Position numbers and translations under genes: made by a program. A stretch of 42,895 nucleotides of DNA from a virus: positions 1 to 42,895 of IMG/VR virus record IMGVR_UViG_3300025154_000187. One strand, written 5' to 3'. Within the stretch, counting starts at the first letter, position 1. The number at the start of each line of letters is the position of its first letter. Of this stretch, positions 6,143-14,420 are shown one piece after another. The notes below the pieces were generated by a model that worked only from the letters and a program-made list of their open reading frames with translations, did not search any database and was not told the DNA's origin.

Positions 6143-6367
6143 ATGAATGTTAATAAGACAGTAACAGATTGTTTAAAAGATGCTATAAAAAGAGCAGAGC
6201 GTAAGATGAACGACAATAAAGGCTTTTATATGTCTATAAATGACATTAGTCGTTTTCTTATGGTAGGTAAAAAGAAAATAAGATCTATAATAAAAGACAA
6301 TAAGATTAAGCCAGTTGATGATTACGGTTGGTATTATTATTTAGATGAAATTCAAAAATATTTATGA
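6143..6367 (+). CDS. Small HTH (excisionase/MerR-like) protein, 74 aa
   Basis: Residues 30-74 (MSINDISRFLMVGKKKIRSI then IKDNKIKPVDDYGWYYYLDE) fit the pattern of a winged HTH_17/excisionase-type domain: a helix, a turn, a recognition helix rich in Lys and Arg, then a Tyr-rich wing. A basic N-terminal helix precedes it. It overlaps the next gene by 4 bases (ATGA). It may bind phage DNA as a local regulator. No integrase is visible here, so a true excisionase role is unlikely. Confidence 0.5.
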   Translation: MNVNKTVTDCLKDAIKRAERKMNDNKGFYMSINDISRFLMVGKKKIRSIIKDNKIKPVDDYGWYYYLDEIQKYL

Positions 6368-7050
6368 TTAAAAAAAACGCTACAAATTTAGATAATGACT
6401 TCCCGAACACTTGGGAAGATTTAACGGTAAAACAGGGTATTCATATTAAAAATAAAATGTCTTATGACTATCTATTGTTTGTTTTAACAGGCAAAAGATG
6501 TAAGGTTAACAATATAATTGAATACTTAGAGTTTGACAAAGAAATTGAATTAATTGAAGTTCCGAAGCAAATAACAAAAATACTTTCATACACTCCATTT
6601 AAGCAGATTAAAACAACTATACCTACTAATCCTTACATGGTGGAGTTTGGAATAAAATTGGTATGTCAAAATATCTTAAACAGGCAGCAAACAAAAAAGC
6701 TAAGTGATAACAAAATTTTGATTGAATTTACAAGTAACTGTTTAGATTTTGATGTATCAAATGAAAATTATATACAAATGTTATCAATTTATTTTCATTA
6801 TAAAGAAATGATTTTAAAATTGATTTATAATGATTCTATCTTATCACGTCCTACATCTGAAGAGCAACTAAAAACAGGAGTTGAGTTTTCACCTGCAGAA
6901 AATCAAAATATGTTAATTCAAAGGATTGCTGCTGTTTATGGATGCAATATGGAACAAGTTATGAAATTACCTTATACTGTTGTATTTGAGATATTAAAAA
7001 CAGATATAAAGACTTATGATTTAAATTTAGCAATGAGTAAAGTAAAATGA
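6364..7050 (+). CDS. Hypothetical tail-region protein, 228 aa
   Basis: The N-terminal part (FPNTWEDLTVKQGIHIKNKM) and the C-terminal part (RIAAVYGCNMEQVMKLPYTV) are helical and resemble the way tail-assembly chaperone-type proteins of Bacteroidetes phages begin and end. The similarity is only a general impression, and the usual position of such a gene is just before the tape measure. The gene overlaps both neighbours by 4 bases. Assign as unknown, possibly involved in tail assembly. Confidence 0.45.
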   Translation: MIKKNATNLDNDFPNTWEDLTVKQGIHIKNKMSYDYLLFVLTGKRCKVNNIIEYLEFDKEIELIEVPKQITKILSYTPFKQIKTTIPTNPYMVEFGIKLVCQNILNRQQTKKLSDNKILIEFTSNCLDFDVSNENYIQMLSIYFHYKEMILKLIYNDSILSRPTSEEQLKTGVEFSPAENQNMLIQRIAAVYGCNMEQVMKLPYTVVFEILKTDIKTYDLNLAMSKVK

Positions 7051-7199
7051 ACGAATTAGAAAATAGATTATTAGATATTGAGCTTAAATTTTTAGAATTG
7101 CAAATTCAAGTATTAGAAATGCAATCAAAGGAAGGTATCATAAAAAGATTTTTAAAGAAAACAGGTAAAATATTTGCAAAATTGATTTTCATGTTGTAA
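7047..7199 (+). CDS. Coiled-coil small protein, 50 aa
   Basis: MNELENRLLDIELKFLELQI shows a leucine heptad pattern, followed by a basic stretch IIKRFLKKTGKIF and a hydrophobic end. It overlaps the preceding stop by 4 bases (ATGA), implying coupled translation. It may be an oligomerising accessory protein. No family recognised. Confidence 0.5.
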   Translation: MNELENRLLDIELKFLELQIQVLEMQSKEGIIKRFLKKTGKIFAKLIFML

Positions 7200-7218
7200 T
7201 ATTGCAAAAAATATAAAT

Positions 7219-7455
7219 ATGACTAAAATCATAAAATCAAATGCTTTAAAACATGTTAAATATAAGTATGAGAGGTCTTTTAAACTCACTACGTCAGACC
7301 CAATAAAAATATGTGAATCAATTAACAAAAACGAAATGTTTAAAGATTTATGTTATTTGGGAGATGGAGAATTAAAGTCAAAAAACGAAAACAAAGCATA
7401 TTTTTATTTTGACCCTTTAAGTTGGGTTTTAGTAATTAAATATAATTTATCATGA
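7219..7455 (+). CDS. Hypothetical 78-aa protein
   Basis: Begins MTKIIKSNALKHVKYKYERS and ends SWVLVIKYNLS; probably a small alpha/beta protein with no visible motif. A TAATATTG at 7197-7204, one base off the -7 consensus, lies 15 bases upstream but is not a convincing promoter. It overlaps the next gene by 4 bases, so it belongs to the same operon as the tail-completion-like proteins. Confidence 0.5.
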   Translation: MTKIIKSNALKHVKYKYERSFKLTTSDPIKICESINKNEMFKDLCYLGDGELKSKNENKAYFYFDPLSWVLVIKYNLS

Positions 7456-7895
7456 TTTTATCAATAATAGAAGCAATAACACCAACTCTCACCGATACCT
7501 TTGAGCTTGTTGTAGGGAAACCAGAGGAACAAGTTATAAATGATAAAGCTACTCAGATAATTATATTAGACTTGCCTTTTGGAATTACGCCGATTGAAAG
7601 TAAATCGAATGTAATACCATTAAAATATTTTATTCAATTAAGATTTTTAATAAAATCTGATTTAAAAAACGAAAATACACGAACACAACATACAAAGTAT
7701 TGTATTCCTATGATTAATGCAGCAGTTGAATTTAAGCGTTTAATTGATACATACAAGGATTCAGACGATAATATACCGATACAGTCAGTTACTGATATAA
7801 AGATTAATCCACTATACAACTGGAAGCGGTTAAACAATAACTATTCAGGTTGTGAATTGATTTTTAATGTAGAAATAAATAATAATAATTGTTAA
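7452..7895 (+). CDS. Putative tail terminator / tail-completion protein, 147 aa
   Basis: The pattern of a structured N-terminal region (ITPTLTDTFELVVG), a central helix (CIPMINAAVEFKRLIDTYKD) and a final strand set (ITDIKINPLYNW then LNNNYSGCELIFNVEI) resembles small tail-terminator and completion proteins of siphoviruses, which cap the tail tube where it joins the neck. Position supports it: an HK97 gp10-like gene follows two genes later. The assignment is inference from size, shape and neighbours, not from a catalytic motif. Confidence 0.45.
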   Translation: MILSIIEAITPTLTDTFELVVGKPEEQVINDKATQIIILDLPFGITPIESKSNVIPLKYFIQLRFLIKSDLKNENTRTQHTKYCIPMINAAVEFKRLIDTYKDSDDNIPIQSVTDIKINPLYNWKRLNNNYSGCELIFNVEINNNNC

Positions 7896-7896
7896 T

Positions 7897-8268
7897 ATGC
7901 TTGGAATAATAAAATTAAGAAATAGAGTATCTAAATTAGAGATAAAAAATAACTCATTAGAATTTAGGATATTTCAATTAAGTACTGAGATATCAAAAAC
8001 TAATGAATATTTGCATTATTTAGATTACAAAGACAAAAACCCATTTGTATATGAGATAGGATTTAAATACAAGGGCATAAAAGTAATAAAAAGGGAATAT
8101 TTTAAAAATGTTATAAAATCAGAATATGAAAATGATTATGAGTGGGGGAAAAAATATTCGGTTATAAATATTAATTCACATATAGTATATGACATTAACG
8201 AAAATAAATTAACAGAAATTATAAGTAATGATAATTTTAATGAATTAGCAAAAGAAAGAAATGTTTAA
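7897..8268 (+). CDS. Coiled-coil hypothetical protein, 123 aa
   Basis: Residues 1-45 (LRNRVSKLEIKNNSLEFRIF...) form a predicted coiled coil. The rest (PFVYEIGFKYKGIKVIKREY) looks like a small beta domain. It starts 1 base after the previous stop and overlaps the next gene by 8 bases. No family recognised. It interrupts the tail-completion gene pair and may be a later acquisition. Confidence 0.5.
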   Translation: MLGIIKLRNRVSKLEIKNNSLEFRIFQLSTEISKTNEYLHYLDYKDKNPFVYEIGFKYKGIKVIKREYFKNVIKSEYENDYEWGKKYSVININSHIVYDINENKLTEIISNDNFNELAKERNV

Positions 8269-8734
8269 TCCAAAAGAAGTATTACAGCAACTTTGCGACA
8301 ATCTTATTAGTGATATTGTTGCAACTGGAGTTTTAGGAGACTTGACAAAGTTAATTGATTCCGAAAGTTCAGAGAGTGGATGTAAAATTACCGTTCCTTA
8401 TTGGTTTGCTGTATTTCAAGACGGGAGGAAACCAGGTTCATTTCCTCCACCAAAAGAAATATTAAAGTACGTTCTTTCGCATGATTTGATAAATAAAATA
8501 GAAGGGTTTAAAACACCTGAACAATTAACCAACGCTATATGTTTCACTATGTATTATAAAGGGAATAGACTTTATAGGGCGTTAAACGGAGGTGAACAAA
8601 AAGGCGGATATAATCCAAAGCGAATTGAATTTGATAAAATATTTAGCGAAAATAGGATTAATTCAGCATTGTCATTAATTGCAGACAATTATCAAAGTGA
8701 GGTAACAAGTGATATAATAAACATATTCAAATGA
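8261..8734 (+). CDS. HK97 gp10-like neck/tail-completion protein, 157 aa
   Basis: The central segment VPYWFAVFQDGRKPGSFPPP matches the conserved YxxFVExGRxPG...PPP loop of HK97 gp10-type proteins, which sit at the head-tail joint and attach to the tail terminator. The N-terminal helix (EVLQQLCDNLISDIV) and C-terminal helices fit the fold. Length is normal. It precedes a large structural protein by a 4-base overlap. The call rests on the loop motif and context. Confidence 0.6.
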   Translation: MFNPKEVLQQLCDNLISDIVATGVLGDLTKLIDSESSESGCKITVPYWFAVFQDGRKPGSFPPPKEILKYVLSHDLINKIEGFKTPEQLTNAICFTMYYKGNRLYRALNGGEQKGGYNPKRIEFDKIFSENRINSALSLIADNYQSEVTSDIINIFK

Positions 8735-10098
8735 GTGTAATAATATCTAAGAAACCCGAAAGGAACGCATATTTAGCAAACGGTAATACTGACACCAATA
8801 AAGTCAGTCGCTGGGTTGTAGCGTGTAAAGATATACCTATATACTATGAATTACAACGTAAGGACTACGGAGGTACTATTATCGGAGTTTACTATGCTTA
8901 CAATGGACAATCTTTTTATTATCTTAAATTCACTCCTACATCAAATTTTGATGAAACAGTTACAAAACAAAATCAAACAACTTATAAAGCAGGAGACTTA
9001 GTTTATATAGGTGATGAAAGCACCAATGCAACATATAGTGGGACTTATGAAGTTTTGGATATCGTAAATAAAACAACAAATGTCTCACTTGGAACAGCGA
9101 CAACATTAAACCAAACTAACTATGCCTTAATTTTAAATAAAATAGTTTCAAGTCAAATAAACAATGCCTTAGAATTAGACATCTTAGGTAATCAGGTTAA
9201 TACTTTATCCTCATTTAAAACAGCATTTATAAACCTGCCATCAAGTAGAACCAACCATCATGTTGAAGTTGATATATTAGGAATAAGCATTGATACAAAC
9301 GGCAATAATATATATAATATCTTAGGAACTATTGATTGTTTTTCTGATAAGGAAGGTAAGATATTAGTTCAGATTGAAGATTATATCATAACTCTTTTAA
9401 CTTTTGAAAATAAATATGATTATGAAACATTAAATTGGGCAGATACTTTCAACTCAGGAGCTTTTAATATTGGTTATCGTGAAATTTGGAGCAATAATAA
9501 AACAGATGCAAGTCCAAACTTAGACGATAATAAAAACTTTGATGTAACTACTTTCGCTCCTCAAATGACGTATTATTCAAATGCTGCTAAACAGATAATG
9601 GATTTGTATGGGCAAAATTTAGCAGAGTTTGTTCCTGTACAGAATCAAACATCAGTAAAAGCAAAGGCATTAAATGATGAACGTCCTACATGGTTTCGTG
9701 GTTTTCCTTTCAGTTTTGACTTTATTTATTCTGATAATTTAGTTGTTGCTGGTTCTAATGGAATACGTTTAAAGTGGCAGGAATTTGAAGACAACGGCTA
9801 TTATCAAGGTGGATTAGCAGCGGTTTATCATTATACTGATGTATTAGATAATTCACAAGCTCTTTATGTTAATAGATGCACTTTAATTGAAAATGATGTA
9901 AAATATGAACCAAGTTGCCTTGTTAAGACACTTAGGGTCGTAGTAGTGTATGACCAAGCTACAACATTAACAAATAATTTTACTGATTATTATGATGACG
10001 GTGTCGTAGAACAGGGTATAATGGCAGATATACCAATTATAAAGGTTGTTAATCAACACCCACCAACTAATGTTAACTCTTTAATTGAATTACCATAA
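8731..10098 (+). CDS. Large tail structural protein, 455 aa
   Basis: The N-terminal segment ISKKPERNAYLANGN ... DIPIYYELQRKDY and the internal RPTWFRGFPFSFDFIYS are patterns I associate with large tail or baseplate proteins of Bacteroidetes phages. The protein is Asn/Thr/Tyr-rich and predicted almost wholly beta, with no membrane segment and no enzyme motif. It lies between a gp10-like protein and a smaller tail-associated protein, well upstream of the tape measure. A distal-tail or adsorption role is plausible. The more likely tail tube protein is at 22866. Confidence 0.55.
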   Translation: MSVIISKKPERNAYLANGNTDTNKVSRWVVACKDIPIYYELQRKDYGGTIIGVYYAYNGQSFYYLKFTPTSNFDETVTKQNQTTYKAGDLVYIGDESTNATYSGTYEVLDIVNKTTNVSLGTATTLNQTNYALILNKIVSSQINNALELDILGNQVNTLSSFKTAFINLPSSRTNHHVEVDILGISIDTNGNNIYNILGTIDCFSDKEGKILVQIEDYIITLLTFENKYDYETLNWADTFNSGAFNIGYREIWSNNKTDASPNLDDNKNFDVTTFAPQMTYYSNAAKQIMDLYGQNLAEFVPVQNQTSVKAKALNDERPTWFRGFPFSFDFIYSDNLVVAGSNGIRLKWQEFEDNGYYQGGLAAVYHYTDVLDNSQALYVNRCTLIENDVKYEPSCLVKTLRVVVVYDQATTLTNNFTDYYDDGVVEQGIMADIPIIKVVNQHPPTNVNSLIELP

Positions 10099-10565
10099 TG
10101 CTAATAGAAATAACAGAAGAATTATTTATTGACGTAGTACAGCCACCAAGAAACCCTATATTTGTTGTTTGGTTAAATGCTAATAATGGATTATCTTATT
10201 GGTGTTTTGGAATCAATACGGTTAACGGCAAAAAAGTTGAAAGTTTAGGAACTAAGGAAGATTTTATATTAGACTTGCAAACTACATTAAGGCGAAGTGC
10301 AGATATTGGTAAGAAAACCATTAATCAGATTGTCGCTACTTATGAACATGTGGCAAAGTCAAAAGCAGAATGGATAAGCAAGATTACAGATAGCCCTTCG
10401 GTGTGGCTTTATAAAGGAATTAGGACATTAAATGGAATTGATGAAATATTGTGGCAGCAAATAAAGGTTGGTACTGGGAGTTTTCAGGTTTCCGAAAGTG
10501 ATTTTAACACAAGCAAATTAACTATAACAATTGATTTACCAGAACAATTTAATCAATCTTACTAA
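10098..10565 (+). CDS. Tail-associated protein, 155 aa
   Basis: The sequence PRNPIFVVWLNANNGLSYWC followed by FGINTV is a motif frequent after the large beta-rich tail protein in Bacteroidetes phages. The second half (KAEWISKITDSPSVWLYKG, then DLPEQFNQSY) is beta-rich. It starts on the last base of the preceding gene (TAATG) and ends by abutting the next start, so translation is coupled. It is probably a partner of the 455-aa protein. Function unknown. Confidence 0.5.
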   Translation: MLIEITEELFIDVVQPPRNPIFVVWLNANNGLSYWCFGINTVNGKKVESLGTKEDFILDLQTTLRRSADIGKKTINQIVATYEHVAKSKAEWISKITDSPSVWLYKGIRTLNGIDEILWQQIKVGTGSFQVSESDFNTSKLTITIDLPEQFNQSY

Positions 10566-10780
10566 TGAAATATTTAAAAATATGGGACAGAGTGAAAGCA
10601 TTTAATGATATTGATGGATGGCAAAACGGCACAGTATCAAGTCAATTTAATAATGATAAAAAAGGAGTTGAACAAAAAGTATATTGCGATGTTGAATGGG
10701 ACAATTCTTTTACTAATGCAAAAGTATCAATTTCTTTGGATAGTAGAATTGAAAATAATGATACATTAATAAAAATATGA
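10565..10780 (+). CDS. Hypothetical 71-aa protein
   Basis: MKYLKIWDRVKAFNDIDGWQ followed by GTVSS and CDVEWDNS suggests a small beta-barrel of the KOW/Tudor-like or SH3 type (W-DxV-xxxxDGxxxGxV). The gene shares a base with the upstream stop and overlaps the next by 4 bases. No proven family. Confidence 0.45.
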   Translation: MKYLKIWDRVKAFNDIDGWQNGTVSSQFNNDKKGVEQKVYCDVEWDNSFTNAKVSISLDSRIENNDTLIKI

Positions 10781-11400
10781 GTAACAGAAAAGCAAAAAGA
10801 GAATTAACACGGTCAAATACGTATTTAAGCAACCTTTTAAAAGATTTCTTTAATGATTGTTTGATTTATACTGATGAATATTGTTATAAGAGATTGGCAA
10901 TTAAATATAATGTTAATGTTCCTTATGATATTAGTGTTATTAAATCATTAATCATTGGACATTACGTGGCAAATAACCCAGAAACATCAAATACAAATGA
11001 AAGAATAGATTTTAAAAGTATGCTCAAAAAAGACAAAGATAATTGTTTTAAGTCTTTAATAAATGCCAAGTACTCAAAAGTAGACCACGAATGGAATAAC
11101 TTTTACCACAATAAAAACAAAGATAAAAATTTCAGTATTGCATTAAAATACGGACGTATTGAAACAGCTTTAATTGATTCTTATAACTCAACTAAAGGAA
11201 CTATAAAAGCTAAATTGTTTTTTGTTAAAATAATTAGAGCTTTGAAACTTGAAAACAGATTAAAATTAGAATTAAGAAATATAGGGCTTTGGATTAGTTT
11301 TTATTTTCAAAACATCAAACCAATGAATAAGATATTTATTAATTATTTCAAGGTTAATTTCAATCAGAGTTATAAACAATTTGAACAATTATTTAAATGA
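10777..11400 (+). CDS. Hypothetical 207-aa protein
   Basis: A Lys/Asn/Tyr-rich, predicted mostly helical protein (RKAKRELTRSNTYLSNLLKD; LKLENRLKLELRNIG). It shows no recognised domain, membrane segment or catalytic motif. It overlaps both neighbours by 4 bases within the tail gene block. Very A+T-rich codon use matches the phage. It might be a tail accessory or host-modifying protein. Confidence 0.45.
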   Translation: MSNRKAKRELTRSNTYLSNLLKDFFNDCLIYTDEYCYKRLAIKYNVNVPYDISVIKSLIIGHYVANNPETSNTNERIDFKSMLKKDKDNCFKSLINAKYSKVDHEWNNFYHNKNKDKNFSIALKYGRIETALIDSYNSTKGTIKAKLFFVKIIRALKLENRLKLELRNIGLWISFYFQNIKPMNKIFINYFKVNFNQSYKQFEQLFK

Positions 11401-11606
11401 GATATTTTGACCCTACATTATCATTTTATGATAATTTAAGCAGATTAGAGCAAAAGAAGCCTTGTATTATACAAAAATCTATTAATTTTAAGTCGGAATA
11501 TAAAAATAATATTACACATATTTTTATAACACATAATGATTTATCTCTTTATTACATAAGAGGATTGTTTATTAATTATAATGATTCAACTTTATATATG
11601 AATTAA
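11397..11606 (+). CDS. Hypothetical 69-aa protein
   Basis: MRYFDPTLSFYDNLSRLEQK ... ITHIFITHNDLSLYYIRG is a small, predicted alpha/beta protein. Its last codons, ATGAATTAAATG, join directly to the next start, a junction repeated at 12100-12111. No family recognised. Confidence 0.45.
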   Translation: MRYFDPTLSFYDNLSRLEQKKPCIIQKSINFKSEYKNNITHIFITHNDLSLYYIRGLFINYNDSTLYMN

Positions 11607-11939
11607 ATGAAAAAACTAATTAAAATTTTATTTAATACCCCTATTAATGCGTATATTAGTATTCAATTAATTATATTATTGATTATATTATGTATATTAT
11701 TTTTCAGTTGTAAAAAAGAGAAACAGTACTTATGTACGATGTATATAAATCAAAGTACGATTTATTACACACCCGGTTTTCCTAAAGATTCTACATATAG
11801 TTTTTTAGTAGATAATAAAAAAGACTTTGATAAATGGAACGGTTATACAGCGAAATATGATACTGTTATTTTTTACAGTTATCAAATTTTGCCAACAAAT
11901 ATACAAGTGGTTATAAATAAAAAGTGTAATTGCAAATAA
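11607..11939 (+). CDS. Phage-encoded lipoprotein, 110 aa
   Basis: Residues 18-34 (IQLIILLIILCILFFS) are a hydrophobic signal segment followed by the lipobox FFSC and a charged KKEK, giving lipidation at Cys35. A Ser-Cys-Lys-Lys junction is the typical form of Bacteroidetes lipoproteins. The mature part is about 75 residues with three more Cys (YLC, KCNC). The unusually long positively charged N-region (17 aa) might mean the true start is internal, but no later Met is available before the signal. Located among tail genes, it may be a superinfection-exclusion lipoprotein like T5 Llp; that role is inference. Confidence 0.6.
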   Translation: MKKLIKILFNTPINAYISIQLIILLIILCILFFSCKKEKQYLCTMYINQSTIYYTPGFPKDSTYSFLVDNKKDFDKWNGYTAKYDTVIFYSYQILPTNIQVVINKKCNCK

Positions 11940-11940
11940 T

Positions 11941-12108
11941 ATGAATTATAGAGATATATTTAGTTATAGCGATATACCAAATAAGCCATACCTATTAAAA
12001 AATAGACATTGTTTACATAAAATTTGTAATAAAATAGTAGAAAACTATTCTTTTTTCATAATAGGAACTATTTTAAAAGATGGTGATAATATAATTAATA
12101 TGAATTAA
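11941..12108 (+). CDS. Hypothetical 55-aa protein
   Basis: ATG 11941 starts MNYRDIFSYSDIPNKPYLLK and the frame stops immediately before the ATG of the large tail protein at 12109. Two Cys and two His residues occur in RHCLHKICNK. Whether it is expressed is uncertain, but it neatly fills the gap between the lipoprotein and the tail-tip gene. Confidence 0.45.
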   Translation: MNYRDIFSYSDIPNKPYLLKNRHCLHKICNKIVENYSFFIIGTILKDGDNIINMN

Positions 12109-14418
12109 ATGGACATTCTAAAAGTTGACGATGAAATTATTGAAGTAAAAAACAAGGCGACAGTTACGCTTTGTTGTAATAAGATTGGAGACTTAGAAAA
12201 CCGTTACGGAACTTATTCAAACGAATTTGAACCAGTTGAAACGACAGAAAATCTTGCTAAATTAGATTTAATAAAATCCGTTCAAAACACATCTAAAAAG
12301 CCATATAAAAAGAATAAAGCAAGTTTATCTATTAATGGTACTGAGGTAATGCCTGAAGGTTTCGCAAAGATTGTAAATGGTAAGATTATTCTTTATAGTG
12401 GTATAATTGATTTGACTACACAATTAGAAGGGAAAAAGTTAAGAGATTTGGACTTATCGGCACTTGACCATACGTGGTCATTAGCTAATATTGTTTCTTT
12501 AAACAGCACACAAGGGAATATCATTTATCCATTAATCGACTGGCATAGCGATAGTAATCCAACGAATAATTATATAGACGGAGCATTGCATGGAATAGGT
12601 TCTATTGATGCACGTACATTATTTGCCTGTATATCTATTTTGTATATTATTCAACAAATAATTAAAGATACAACTTATACAATTAGCGGAGATGTTTTAA
12701 GTGAAACAAAATTAACTAATCAGTATTTGCCTTTTTCGTTAGACAAATTAGAGTATGCAGAAGAGTTTATTAAAAATAATGAGGCAACTATGGGTTTTAT
12801 CAGTAGTGATATTGAATTGATTCCAGTTAGTTCATTTATAATAAGGTCTCCATTAGGATATAATCATGCTTTAAATGGTACATTTAATTTGGTTTGCGGA
12901 GGAAACATTGTATTTAGTGGCGTTGGTTACATATTATTGATTTCGTCTTCGGCAACTCCGATAACTGACCCTGCATTTGTTGGTGGCACGTATAATGGAA
13001 TATGGTATTATCCAGGCGGGACATATACTGGCGTTGGTGTTATAACAGGATATGGTATTTGTTTAACTACTCAAAATTTGACTAATTATAATTATGAGTA
13101 TGATGCCTATACTGTCTCAAGTCAATATTTTGTAAATTTTGATAATGGAATTACTTTTAATGTAGCAAAAATATTTAAAAATACAAACAATAATTTCAAC
13201 ATAAATACAGGAGAATATATATGTGCGTTCAAAGGCATATATACATTCGAGTTGTCTTTATATTGGAGTTTAAATATTGATATATTACCAATACTTTCAT
13301 CTACGATTAGCGGTTCTGTTCAATTTGCAATATTAAAAAATGGTACAGCAATAGGAACATCGGCTGCAATACCATTTTCACAAGCTGGTGTAGTTAATAG
13401 TTTTGGGACATCATATCAAACAACATTAATTACAACGACATCTAATTGTAATAAAAATGACCAAATAACCGCAAGGGTAGTTAATATTCAAATTAACGGA
13501 TTGCCAACAAATTCATTAAATTTTGTAAACGTATTATATGCAAATGCTTCATGGTTTGAAATAACAATAGACCCTGCAATACAATGGGGTGGTGATATTT
13601 TCGCAAATCAGATTTTGCCTGACATGTCGCAACTGGATTTTTTAAAAACTGTACTACTTCAGCCTTTCGGACTTATTCCAAAAGTAGATAACGTAAACAA
13701 AGATATTGAATTAGTTTACTTTAAAAAGTATTATGATAATATACCAAAAGCTAAAGATTGGACTGATAAGATGGTTAAAGGTGATTATAAACCAATAACC
13801 GAAGAAAACAACACGGCGAAAAAGAATTGGTTTAAATATAAGCCAGATACTAACTTGCCACGATATAATACAACTGGAATAGGTGATAGTTACTTTAATA
13901 TAGACAATGAAAATTTACCAAAAGAAACAATTGTATTACAAAGCCCTTTTTCTGCCTCAATAGAAGTGAATAGATTTGGATTAGGTGCAAATGCTAAAAG
14001 AACGGTAAGGATTCCTAAATTGACATCTGGTGCAATGGTTAATAAAACGGAATTAAAAATAATTATGTTAGATTATAAGGTCGCACAAGGCACTATTCAA
14101 TATTATGATGGCTCAAACCCTGCCTTAGCTTCGTATTATTCAACAATAATGCCTTTAGCTTATTTTGACGATTCAACAATGCAAGATAATCTTAGTTTTG
14201 CAAATTTGATTAATCAAAACTACTATGAATATGCAAATTTTATATTCAAACAATATAAAAAGTTAAAAATTCCTTTTTGGTTAAATGTGCGAGATATTAA
14301 TAAGTTTGACTTTTTTATTCCTATATATTTAAAACAATTTGCAAGTAATTTTATAGTTGAAGAAATAAGCGAGTTTGAAGAAACATCACCAACAACCGTA
14401 ACCTTAGTAAAAATGTAA
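12109..14418 (+). CDS. Putative tail-tip / baseplate hub protein, 769 aa
   Basis: The N-terminal region contains LENRYGTYSNEFEPVETTEN and PYKKNKASLSINGTEV, which I associate with the tail-tip (Tal/hub-type) proteins of Bacteroidetes phages. The C-terminal region (PFWLNVRDINKFDFFIPIYL, then NFIVEEISEFEETS) resembles the end of hub proteins that contact the tail tube. The centre (about 220-500) is Gly/Thr/Asn-rich and beta, with no enzyme motif. It lies directly before the tape measure. In classic siphoviruses such genes follow the tape measure, so this order is reversed. Confidence 0.55.
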   Translation: MDILKVDDEIIEVKNKATVTLCCNKIGDLENRYGTYSNEFEPVETTENLAKLDLIKSVQNTSKKPYKKNKASLSINGTEVMPEGFAKIVNGKIILYSGIIDLTTQLEGKKLRDLDLSALDHTWSLANIVSLNSTQGNIIYPLIDWHSDSNPTNNYIDGALHGIGSIDARTLFACISILYIIQQIIKDTTYTISGDVLSETKLTNQYLPFSLDKLEYAEEFIKNNEATMGFISSDIELIPVSSFIIRSPLGYNHALNGTFNLVCGGNIVFSGVGYILLISSSATPITDPAFVGGTYNGIWYYPGGTYTGVGVITGYGICLTTQNLTNYNYEYDAYTVSSQYFVNFDNGITFNVAKIFKNTNNNFNINTGEYICAFKGIYTFELSLYWSLNIDILPILSSTISGSVQFAILKNGTAIGTSAAIPFSQAGVVNSFGTSYQTTLITTTSNCNKNDQITARVVNIQINGLPTNSLNFVNVLYANASWFEITIDPAIQWGGDIFANQILPDMSQLDFLKTVLLQPFGLIPKVDNVNKDIELVYFKKYYDNIPKAKDWTDKMVKGDYKPITEENNTAKKNWFKYKPDTNLPRYNTTGIGDSYFNIDNENLPKETIVLQSPFSASIEVNRFGLGANAKRTVRIPKLTSGAMVNKTELKIIMLDYKVAQGTIQYYDGSNPALASYYSTIMPLAYFDDSTMQDNLSFANLINQNYYEYANFIFKQYKKLKIPFWLNVRDINKFDFFIPIYLKQFASNFIVEEISEFEETSPTTVTLVKM

Positions 14419-14420
14419 TT

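Noticed and set aside
7197-7204. TAATATTG before the gene at 7219 as a promoter
   Set aside because: One mismatch in the key TTTG, no -33 element and it overlaps the upstream stop; likely chance in A+T-rich DNA.
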